64,000 nucleotides of DNA. It comes from Epinephelus fuscoguttatus (lineage: Eukaryota; Chordata; Actinopteri; Perciformes; Serranidae). Made by a program: the position numbers and the translations under genes. Where the stretch lies: NCBI RefSeq assembly GCF_011397635.1, contig NC_064761.1:26515643-26579642 (forward strand). The letters run 5' to 3'. The notes beneath the pieces are model-generated. The model was not told the DNA's origin. It was given only the letters and a program-made list of their open reading frames with translations, and did not search any database. Shown here one piece after another: positions 46,301-58,300 of this stretch; position 1 is the stretch's first letter; each line of letters starts with the position of its first letter.

Positions 46301-49300
46301 AAAGCTGTTACTGAAGTCTTAACAGGTGAGACACTGTTCTTTTTTAGAATTAAAATTAGGTACAATAAAGAGGGCCAACGTCCTGCCATGTTTCAAACTT
46401 TATGAGAAATTGTGCTTGCAGCTAGTGGAACAGTAGCTCACTTAATTTAGGACACTGCCTCTCTACACTGTATAAAGCCCCACCTCACTCCAAACCCTTA
46501 TAAACCTAAGCACATGAATAATCCAGGACTGTAATTTTAAAAATAATAATAATAATAATAACATAAAACACTACCTTTTTGGCACAGAAGGTGGAGCAGT
46601 CAGTGACTATTTTGCAGAGGCACTTCTTATGGCACACCATTTTACAATCTGTAAGAGGAGATAAAAAACATACATATTATGGATTGGTGCAGGGATATCT
46701 TTTTTGTTATGCTGCAAGATTTATTGTTGATATCTGACCACAAATAAAACAATAAAACATGAAAAGAAGTTTTGTTGGTAAACTCACAGCTGCACATGTA
46801 GGCCTTCTCCATGCCCCAGATGTACGAACTACACTGGTCACACGACTGCACAATGTTGACCTGATAGTTGACGAAAACATGATCCAGCGGACTCTCCATC
46901 TAACAAGATGGACAGTCACTCGATTAGAAATCACAATATTTACTAAGTTATGAATGATTATTAAATGAAATGAAAAAAAGGTGAAATAAAATTTTAACTT
47001 TAACTTTTGCATGCTTACACTTTTATCTTTTTTCCTCCTCTTCTTTCTCGCTTTCGCAGGCTGAAAAACACGTACAGAGACCAACAGCATGGATATATTC
47101 CTTTTTCACATTTTGACTGCTTAGACTGAATGATAATGAAGGTCAGTGTTTTTACCTTAGAAGGTTCACCCTCCTCCTTCTTCTTCTCTTTTCTGATGAA
47201 GCCATCCAGCACAGACTGGAAGAGGTTGACCACAAGCTTGACTTCTCCTTTCTGCTTCTCGCCCGCCAGGTGGACCACTTTGTTGTGGTAGCCTGTCATC
47301 AGACCTTTGTAGCCGATGGTGGGTTTCTGGTAAAGTTCAAGGGACACGAGAGTCAATGAGGAAGAGGAGAGGATGGTGAGGAAGAACTCTGATGAATATG
47401 TGTGTGTTATGTGCCATCAGATAAACTCACTGGGAGAGAATACATGGCTTTGATTGTCTCTCTGAACTGCATGGTGGCTGTGACAAAGATGGCCTCTGTG
47501 GGTGACAGTCCCCTGGAGCAGAAATCATTGACCTATAACAGAACACAAACAGAAATTAGTTTTGTGGGTAAATAAGATAAAATTATTTACTACAACAATC
47601 AAAAATCAATTTTCACTCACCTGGTTGCCCAGAAACTCATCAAGGTTCCGGAGCTCATTGGCATTGGTGATTTCACGATCCAGCGAGGCGTTCCACTCAG
47701 ACACCCGCGTGGCACGACTGATTTTTATGGCGGGGTTGCCGCCTTTACCAGCACGGTCCCCATGTGACTGGGAATGAGGCCGAGATGGATGTCCGAACAC
47801 TGGAGCTGAAAGAGAGGGAGAATGTTTTCATACGTATCATCACAGAGTAATATCTATAACTGGGAGAAGACTGAGTGAATGATACGTTGCCTGCTTCTCC
47901 TACTTTCTCAAACTGAACTCAAACCTCTATAACGCAGAACGTACAGTACACTGAAGCACCATGGAGGAAACAAAACCCAGAGTAAAGTTATTCTGTTTAC
48001 ACTGAGCATGAACGTGCACGGGTCACTGTTTTCTCAGAAAGTAAGCAGCAGGATTAGTAAAGGCCTGAGAATATTAGTGATAATACACCTGTGTTTTCTT
48101 TCCATTTCTCACTCCATGACGTGTGATAAAAGCAGACTGAGCAGTGCAGCAGTTGTAGTGCAGTTAGTGTCGGGTGATAAAATCTCACTATCTGATCTCA
48201 AATAACCACCCAGTCTTTTTTAGTGATGATGAAATATAATCACTTTGATCTTTTTTATTGAAGTACACAGCAGAAATACTCTCTGTTTCACAAGCTTTTG
48301 GCAAGTAAACCCAAAAAATCTGATGGGTGAATTCACAAAAGGATTGCGCAGCTTTTGCGGCTCCTAAACCTGCGTGAATAAGACAAAAAGAAACTGTAAT
48401 TCTCAAAACACCCACAAAGGGTGAAATGCACCCCTAACTACACTGCCAAGCAAATAGCGTCTTGATGTTTCTGTGTCATTTACCTGTATTTAAATTAATC
48501 ATATGTTTGGTGCAAAATTGTCCCTTTCTATGCAAATAAACCTTGGTGTCCCCATTTCCACCAAACACTTTCGGTATGGTACCTTTGGAACCAAAAGTAA
48601 CCCTTCAGACATTGTACCTAGACCCTAACACGTCCAACACTCACTGTATTTCTTCATTACCGGTGACACAGATGAAAGTCTGCACCTCGCTTATTGTCCA
48701 CAGAACGAGGCTGCACAACGACATTTTCAGAACAAACTAAAACAGGCTGCAGTCAGAGTCTCTCTCCATGACATACTTAAAAAAAAAACCAGGTTTGGAC
48801 ATTTAGTCCTTCTCAGGCAAGCTCAGGGGTTTAGTGTTGCTGGAGCCCATTGGAACAACGCCACTTTTTTTTCCTCAGAGGTTTGGGATATATGCTGTCC
48901 CAGTCGAAATTAATATATATAAATGCTTGAAGATCCACTCGTTACTAAAACTGTGTATGTCATATCAAAACTAATGGAGTTGTCAAAGTTGTCACAGTGA
49001 AATTTAAGGTGTGCTGCTGATGGATTCACGTCTTCACCCCATGCATTGAGTAACATCCCAAATTAACATTCCACCTTTAAAGTCGCCAGCAGTCGGCCCA
49101 GTGAACAAAGTTATCTTTTCTCAGTCTACAGCTGCTGCAAGAGGCAGCAAATCCATCCTTTCATTTTATAGTTACAGTTTACTAATAAAACTCTCCACAG
49201 TATGAACAGTAGTTACATGAGCCTCAAAACCAGCCACAACTCAGCCCTGAGCAGAGTGACCGTCCTCTATTGACCAATCTACAGTGTTCACAGCTCCACC

Positions 49301-52300
49301 TTTTAGTACAAGATCTGTGTGCTAGGTACCCCAACGGAGGGGGGACCAAAAATGGTGACGGTACCGAACAGTTCCATTGGTACCATCCACAACTTTTCAC
49401 AGTGGAAACAGAAAAAAAGCATACCGAACTAAACTGAACTGTACAGTACTGCTCGGTGGAAACGGGCTAAAAATCAGGGCCACACACAGTTACAGTGACA
49501 ACTTTTGTTTTGAGAACAACTCTGCACCTCGCCGGTCAGGACCTGAAGCTCACAGTCAGAAAATTTCAGTTTTCTTTCTCTCTCTCCCATTGTTCTGCCT
49601 GCTCTGCTCTTGGCCTCAAAGGCAACATTTATACCTTGCCACATGGAAAATTGCAATCAGACACAAAAATAGGGCAAATTGCTCTCAGCTGCAAAACTTC
49701 ATGGGTGTGTTGCTTGTGCTGTAATATTATTAGTGCTGTGATTTTGGTGAATCAGACCTTGAGACAGAGCAAGTGATGTGCAGATGATAGTGCCGTCAGT
49801 GGACGCAATCCATTCTTTGTCTGTCAGTCAATTTAAAGGAGTAAAGATATTCGCCCTGCTCCAGTGAATCCTATAATGCCTCTGATTAAACAGTTTGCAT
49901 TATTTACCTTCCCCTCCTGTTGGCTTCTCATTGAGAATCTGAGCAAGTGTCAGCTCTCCGTTGTCTGGAGTCTGGGCCTCCTTGTGCGGTCGCTTTTTCA
50001 AAATCTTGCTGAAGAAACCACCTGACCTGCAGGACACAGAAACACAGGAAGCTCTAAAGAATATTCACAAAGCTGTGAAAAACTGTTGTGTAACTCTAAA
50101 GTGACTCACAGCAGTAGAATGATGTTCATGCAGAATACAGGGAAGATATGTTTCAGTGTGGATTCACAACGTCATATCTCACAACTCATTTCTAACTAAG
50201 TAAGGTTTGGTATGTGACCTTAATCATATGCCTGTTTGTAACTTCCTGGATTGTTTCTGGGCAACAGGCAAAACACATCACAAACACAAATGACTGAGAT
50301 GTCCAGTTTTTAAAAATACTATCAAAATGGAACTGTCCTTAAGGAGTTTTTTAAGGTGCCACATATTCCAGCTTTGCTCCAGCAGTGTCTCCATAGCAAC
50401 AATACAAATCAAAAACAAAGCAGTCCACCCGATGCCTCCGTCTGATAAAACTCTGGCCCCATGACTGAGCTCTAAGTGCTCATTTTTTGGCAAATGAATC
50501 CATTCAGAGTAAATTCAGTTATCAGGAATTTCCAGCTGTGAACATGGAACACCACACAAGGAGCTGAAAAAGGTTTTCCCACAATCAGTCTGACTCAAGC
50601 AGAGATCGAAATGGGTTGTGATAAAACTGAGGATGATTTCCTGTGAATGTCTTTGTCTCTGCGGTGAAACAATATATTTAGTGATAACACTACGGACATA
50701 GTTGTCTACTGGACACATCATCCATCTCATTCATCACCTTTTTTAAACAAATGCATGAGCCAAAATGCTTTTTCGCCACATCTAATAGCACCCCTGCTGC
50801 ATCCCATCACCGGACCAGTCACCTACAGGCCAGTGGAGTTTAGTACCTGTCTGGTGTGGAAGGGATGGAGAGTGCAGAGTCCTGGTGACCAGAACTATCT
50901 TGGTGTTTCCTTCTGAAGGAGCTTCCCTTTGAGCCATCGACATAGCTGTCTGAGGGGGACATCATCTGCAAAACAGATTTACAAGTGATGAAAACACTAG
51001 TTCAAATAGGTTTCTGCAATACAAAATGTCAAAAATGTATATTTGAGATCATTTTTCCATAACAACAGATAAACATTTAAAATACCTCTCTGGCTGAAAA
51101 AGCGCCAGCTCCTTCCGAACCTGGAGACAAACTGTCAATTGATGAGGCGGCTGTTTCACTCCTGTATATGAACAGAGAGAAAATATAGTTCTCAGTTTTT
51201 TAAAATAGTGTTCTGATATTTGAGGGGCTTCATAAACAACAAGAAAAGAAAGAAGCCATTTGTTAGAGACAAAACATGAGGGTAGATGTGAGAGAATGGA
51301 CAGAAGACGTACAGCTGTGTTTTTTTCCTCTTTTCCTCCCTGCTGTGAGTTGGAGGAGGGCTGGCGCTTTCATCACTCCTCCTCCACTTCTCCGGCTTCT
51401 CCTTAATCGCTCCAGGACGGCGATGCAGGTTTGTCGCTCCCACGCCATCACCTAAACCGTTTCTGTCAGGAACAGCATCAACGTTGTGCAAGGGTAACGA
51501 AGATGGACGAACAGGACCGGCAGTAGGAGACGTTTTTGTGTCCTTCTTCCCTCCGTTGTTTTCCTTTATTTTCCATTCCACAAAGGTGTACTGGTCCAGC
51601 TCCTTGCTGTCCGCCCGCTCCTTAAGCTTAGAAGTCTCCTGGCCTTTGCTCTTTGTTGTTTGATCCTTGCTGCCGGCTGAGAAGGAGGAGGCGGCTCGTT
51701 CAGTCTCTCTCTGGTTGTGCTCCAGCCCTCTTCGTCTCCTCTGCTCTCTCTTCTCCTGGCTCCTGGATGCCGAGCCCCTGCTAATAGGTCGTGCTTTCTT
51801 TTGTTCAGCATTGGAGGTACTGCTGGGCGGCTGTTTATCCAACCCTTCACTTGGAGTTGTAGGTGTAAGTGCGTTGGAGGTGACCCCATCAGAGGGTAGA
51901 GCACGTTTTGAATCCTCATCATTTTCTTTCTCATCCAGCTGAGGTCCAGCCTCAGCCTGAGTACTGTTAGCCTCCAAATCCAATCCCTCATCCTCATCTT
52001 CCAGCTCTTCATCCTTGCCCTGTTCCTCCTCTGTATGTGAGCTTGTGTTAACATCTCCGTCTTCCTCCCCTCTCTCCTGGACGGGGGGAATGTCATTCAG
52101 CATCTCCTCAGTGACCAGCTCTATGTCCGGATCCTCTCTTGTTTGAGGCTCGCTTGTCAGTCTTTTCTCTGCTTCTTCTCTCATTTTCTGTGCCTCCTCT
52201 TCTTCTGCTCTCCTCCTCGCTTCCTCCTCCTCTGCCTTTCTCCTTGCTTCCTCTTCTTCCTCCAGCCTCCTCCTTTCTTCCTCCTCCTCCTCTGCTCTTC

Positions 52301-55300
52301 TCCTTGCCTCCTCCTCTTCCTCCCTCCGCCGTTTTTCCTCTTCTTCTGCCCTCATCTGAGCTTCTCTTTCCTCTTCCTCCTTTTTTTGTCTCTCCTCACG
52401 CATGGAGTGGCACCTGTAATGAGAAAAACATAAATATCACAGCCCACATTTTAGCATTGCATGTGCTTCTGTGGTCCAGCTGATGTGTTCTGAACTGGAC
52501 CTTTATGTTGTCTACAGTTTAAAACTCAGTTGTTACCTTCTGCGTGCTGAGTGACCTCTGACCAAGGCTTGTATTTTGGTAGCGCCCTGTTTTTGGCGGT
52601 GATACTCTGATCTCTGTCTGTGCCCTCTCCACACAGCCTGGATCAAAGTGGCTGCCTGTCGCCTGCGCTCCTTGCAGTACCTGCGCCATGAACGCTAAGC
52701 AGGAGGAAAGCGAACAGGGCAGGATCATTTTTATAGTTTAGTTCTCTCTTAAATATTAAAATGGGAACATAAGAAACAAAATGAATACTGCTGGAAAAAA
52801 TGTTGTGTCTTACCTGAATCAAAATGGCTGCCTGTCTCATGTCCAGAAACTCCTTCCTCTGCAGGCGACCTCTGAACCAGCGCTGAAGGAAGATGATCTT
52901 ACGCATTACGTCCTTGTGCAGCGTGTCCTGCAGCTGCTGTCGCTCCAGCTCCTTCAAGAACACCTGAACAGAGGGAACACACCAGAATTTACATGGACAA
53001 AAGGGAAAAGGAGCAGATAAGAAAGGGGGTTTATAAGGTGTATTAAAAGATAAACTCAGGAGAAATTTAAAGAATTTAGTGACGTACCTTGGTTTTGCCT
53101 ATCTGGTATGTGGTGGGGTCCAGGCCCATCTTCTCCAGCAGTGCTGAGATTTCCTCTTTAGTGGCAGCAGCGTTCTTTGGCAGCAAAACCCTGAACTGCT
53201 CTATGAACTCCTGCAGGGACAAGACAATGCAGGTAAGAAGTGTTCAAGAGACGAGTGTTGTGGATGTGGATTTTTTTATATATTTTGATGCTGTCGCTAT
53301 GTGTGTCTCTACCACTGTTGCAGGCCATTGCATCAGCTTCTTTTCAGCATCTTTGTTTTTTATCTTCTGTGCCTATTTTGGTGTGTGATTATCACATGCA
53401 TTTTCCAAAAAATGGAGGAACTTTACAGTACCTGGAATGTGTACTTGGCTCCGTAGCCTGACCTCCTGATGCGAACGGTTTCCAGCATTCCTGTGTATCG
53501 CAGCTGCTGAACCACCAAGGCCTCATCCAGATACATCTCCTTCTGCTCATGTACACGCACACAAGAAGCACATTCGGTTTTACTCTTGACCATTTAGATA
53601 TCCTTATTTACCAATTAAACTATTCAAGTCATATTGGTTTGATTCCTGTCTGATAAAACATAATTTTACTCTGCAACAGAGCAAAGAGGGTTGTTAGCAG
53701 CGCTATATGAATTCAACACTTCCTCTTATAACGTCTCTGACCTGGAAGAAAACTTCAGTATTCATTTAGGTGCCCGAGGATTTGAACAGAAAGATATGAA
53801 AAAAATAAATTACAAATGTCTAATAAATAACAATAGTCTCACCTTCTCAGCATTGGAGCGGATACAACGAATGAAGAAAGGCTCTGCTCTGTTCAGTGTC
53901 TCCAACAGTTTAGTCAGAGAGGTCTGGAAAAAAAAAACAGGAAAGGGGTTTGTTGTTGAATGTTATGGGCTGCAGCTGGAGGTTGTGTTTGTCTTGTTTC
54001 TGTGTGTAACGTGCATGCTGTTGTCGGTGATGTTACCTGGAACTGGGCACTGATGCTTGGGGGCTTCTTCTTCTTGTGCAGGTGGAGTAGAGACTTGGTG
54101 GTGCGGTCGTGCAGCGTCAGGCTCACAATGAACTTCAGAGACCGAGAATCCAGCAAACTCTGCACAGCAGTAATAAGGTAAATTATTGTCCTTCTTAAAC
54201 ACAGGAGTTAAAATTCTAATGAAATGAAGGCCACTGGTAAAATCCAATCAAACTCTTGTACATGACATATACAGGAGTTTTAAAATTCTGTACTGATGTA
54301 ATCATAACATCCAGATTTTATCCTAAATATCAAACATGCTTGAAATTGCTGAGGCAGCCCTGATGAGTCAACCTCTCACATCAACAAATAATCTCAGCCC
54401 AACATCAGTACAGACCAAGGTCCCAGACTAAATTTCTCCTCCGGATGCTGGGAGGGGAGAACTTGGGAAAAATCAACCCCACACTCCTGTAGTCTGAGGG
54501 GTGCTTGAAACAGCATGCTCTCTTTATCTGCCCCTAAACAGGGGGTCTGAGATCTTCACTCACCTTGGGGATGACCTGCTTCTGTTTGGTGTTCTTGTTT
54601 TTCCTGTGAAAAAGAAAAAAGATGCAGGATGAGTTAGAGGCAGAGATGCATTAAAGGCCTGAGGCGGGAGGATGAAACAAGTAGTGATGGAGTGTGTGAA
54701 GCCAGGTTAGTACGGACGGCTGACTTCTTCATGCGCTGCCAGTCAGTGATGAAATCAAGAGTTGCACCTGGAAGACGGGATGAATAAAGGGCAGAGATGA
54801 GGGATGAATGAGTGAGAAGGTGAGGATGACAAGGTGGTGGTGGAGCAGGAGGAGGATGAAGGAATTTGCTGCAGGAGATGAGATTAACACTAGACAGCTC
54901 AGCAGAGACTCACCATACACAGACAGACATGCTCTCTTGCTATCATCACTATATAAAAAGGGCTCTACAGTCATGTTCATCCTCTCTCTGTTGCCACGTG
55001 TCAGACTGTAGAACTTGCTGTGAACTGTAACATGCTGCGAGGCCACTCGGACATACTTTCACACAACGCTCCAAAAGACCTCACGTGCCAGCGCAGTCTT
55101 CTGATGATGTTCATGCAGCAGTTAACAAAGCTATTCAAGGCGTTTCAGCTTTAGCCTTCAAAAAACTAGACGGCGTTGAACACAGAGCTAAAAATGAAAT
55201 GTCTGCTGATAAAGCAGGAGTGTGTTTTATGTTTTTTTTGGATTTGATCATAATAGATGTTAATGGTCTATTTAGAAAAGTGGGGATAAATGTGACAGCT

Positions 55301-58300
55301 ATAACTATGTATGGCTGGTCAAATGGGGGCATGGAGCATGTTCTGCCTGAGCCAACTAGACTGGACTGATCTGGACAAGAGCGGACACCAGGTCTGTCTG
55401 CAGACTCACTGGAGGACGTGTCGAGGGAAGCGGAGGCGACCCCAGGACTGCAGCAGCTTGCGAGGGTCCTCACCATCCAACGGCAAGTTCTTAATGGAGC
55501 TGATGATCTCTGCATGCATGTCTCTGATCACACCACACACACACCCAGTGTGGAGAGGGAACGAGAGGAGGAGGTACAGGGAGCAGGGGAAGGGAGGGGA
55601 AAGACATTGGAAAAACCGACAAGAGGAGGAAGGAAAGAGAAAAAAAGTGGGGCGTGATTGAACACAACAGTTAGGACACCTTAGAAGAAAACACACCAAC
55701 GCAGTTATCAAAGACAAGAACACACACTGCAGAATAGCTGGGGGTCTGTTATCGAGAGGAACTTCATGCTCTGCTCATCCATGAAGAATAACCCACAAAA
55801 TTTATTCTCCCGCTGTTCATGTTTATGTACAGAGAGACCACAAGACACGCTAGACCACCCAACCATGCTGCCATATCCCTTTTAAGAACAGAAACACACA
55901 CACACACACACACACACACAAAGAGATTGGGGCACGTAGGGATTGTGTTCACTCTCGTATCCCTGCCACTGGGGTAGTTATCATGCAGAGCTGACGATCA
56001 ATGTGGCTGGCCGTCCGTTTCCATGCTGGGGTTGTTACTGGCTGTGTGATTGTAAGTTGTTACTGGTGTGGCTGTTGGATTTACTGTCCTTAACTGGGGC
56101 TGGTGTTACACTGGACACTGAGTCTGGTGAGGTTAATATGGAATCTTTTCTGTGTCTCAGAGCTAGTCCATGCAATGCTTTTCTATACTTACCACAACTG
56201 CCCATGAAAACAGAGGTCAGGCAGTGAAGGAATGGGCAACATATACAGAAAATGAGTCACAGTGAATCTGACCTCTACACCTCAGTGTTTGCAGATCTGG
56301 CAGAGGCTGGATGATTTAATAATGGGAACAATGTGCTGGGAGGTTCAACTCCGTATAGGTACTGCTCTGTAAAAAAAAAAAAAAACCCTACCCAGTAATT
56401 TCAGATCTGAAAGCAGGAGGTAAAAGGTCGAGATCCAGAGGGCACAGCAATCCAAAAATATTCTTCATGGTTTGGTTTCCATTCTGAGAAAGCTCCCCCA
56501 ATTATTTTGGTCTATTTGACTTGTGGCCTCGGTACGTGTATGAATACGTGTGTGCCTCTAAAGCTCCACAGTTGATGTAAGTAATCCTGGTGGCTAATCA
56601 GAGGAGGCCAGTACAAACACTTTCCTGTGCTCTATAGCAAGAATAATAAACGTGAGGAAGGAGAGAGATTATCGCAGCTACAGTAAAAGATGGGGATTAC
56701 AGTGAGGGAATGCAAGGTAAAGGGCAGCTTTGTTGTACTGGGTTATATCGGTGTACTGAACTTCCTCCTCTGCTTTTATATTTAAAGAAGCAGACCTTGC
56801 AGCATTTGACAAGCCAGAACTTCTCAGATAAAACTTGATGCACTGGTTTCAATTTAACTATATTAAATAGCTAAAAAAAAAAATTATTATTTTTTTAGAT
56901 GGGAGCAAACTCAGAAAATGGAGCAAACCCGTATCTGTTACCCAAACACATTTCCTTCCTGCTTGGCCTCATTTCTTCATTCCTTTCTCCTGTCCACCAA
57001 ATTCACTTACTTCTTACTCTCATAGCTAGCAAAGATGTCTTCAAAGGCCTCTAGAGGGCGCTCCTCTGAGTGATCAAAGTAGAAATCGAGCATAGAAGCT
57101 CGTCTGTGGAGGGGAGAGGAGAGAACCGCACACAGTGGGGTCACCAAGAGGTGGAGAGGATATGGGTGACTGCGATGAGATGAAGGAGGATTCATCTGTC
57201 AGGGTAATGTCAAAAGCTGTGATTATGTTTAAGTAACTCAGCTGAAAAGAGTTTAGGTGTCTGACATTGTCCTTCCTCATCTCATCCAGCACCACAGGAT
57301 AAATGTGGAGGTCCACACTTCACCAACCATTTGAAACATTTCCTTCACCTTCAACAAGGAGCATCAAACTGGAAACATGTTGCTGTGTAGTTTTTACGTG
57401 AAGAAAAAGGTTGCAGCTTCACGAAGGCTGTATATTACATAGATCACATTTGAAATAACCAGTCTGTGTGAGTCATGAAAGAAAAGCAACAGAGTAATTA
57501 ACAACAAAGTAAACAGGACGGACAGTCTGCTTCCACGTCCACAGGTGCTACAGCAAACAGATTCCTCAAGAGGAAATAGATCTGACAGTTAAAAAACCAC
57601 ACAAAGACACAGTGGGACAAGTTTTAGACTTTTACATACAATAATGTAAATTACTTACTTGTACATTCTGTCTATTGGGGCATTGGATTGCTGAAGCTCT
57701 CCTAGAGGAGTTCTGGAGGCTGGACGGACGACACCTAAAAACAATCAAACAAAGTTAACACAAATTATTGGCGAGTAAAAATAAGGCAGCTTTCAGGTTG
57801 AATAAAAGGTGATCACAGTCACATGACCGCAGCAGTTTTGTTGTTTTGGTTTTTATCTTGACTTTATTTGGTCTTGATAATCCACGTAAAAAGACTCCTA
57901 TGTCAGTGGGCTGCACATGAGAGCAGTGAGAGTGAGAATGCACTTTCTCCATGAATAATACCAATGATTATGACTAAAGACTAGAAACAAGAATATTAGC
58001 CTTAGTTTAGTATTAGCATAATTCAAAGAGTGTCAGCAAGCTATCAGCTACAAAAATAGAATGCTCATTAATACACCCGAGGATTGGCTCACACTCCAAC
58101 ACCAATAATGTACCTGCAGTTTTGGCGGCCCATGTGCGGCCAGCTTCATTAAAAGCAGCCATGCCCCTGATAGTGGCGCGCAGGATGCCCCATCGAAACA
58201 TGGCCACCGGGTCCATGCCAATGAGCTGCCGCACGTATGCACGGTCGCTACTCCGCAGCAACGCCACAATGTCTGGACGCATGTGGTCTGTGTTCTTCTC

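Noticed and set aside
52139..52483. Long plus-strand open frames rich in Leu, Pro and Phe opposite myo9b exon 20
   Set aside because: They are the antisense of the Glu/Arg-rich helix; purine-rich codons read backwards avoid stops.
54729..54768. Exon-like stretch on the minus strand after a CTTCCAG acceptor, reading [16 protein letters not shown] in one frame
   Set aside because: The phase left by the upstream exon (ending 55410) gives a stop after three codons, there is no good donor, and exons at 55410 and 54603 join perfectly without it. It could at most be a poison exon.
55085..55369. 95-residue plus-strand frame in a myo9b intron
   Set aside because: No recognisable domain, and it runs over the antisense of exon 12 at its edge; likely chance.
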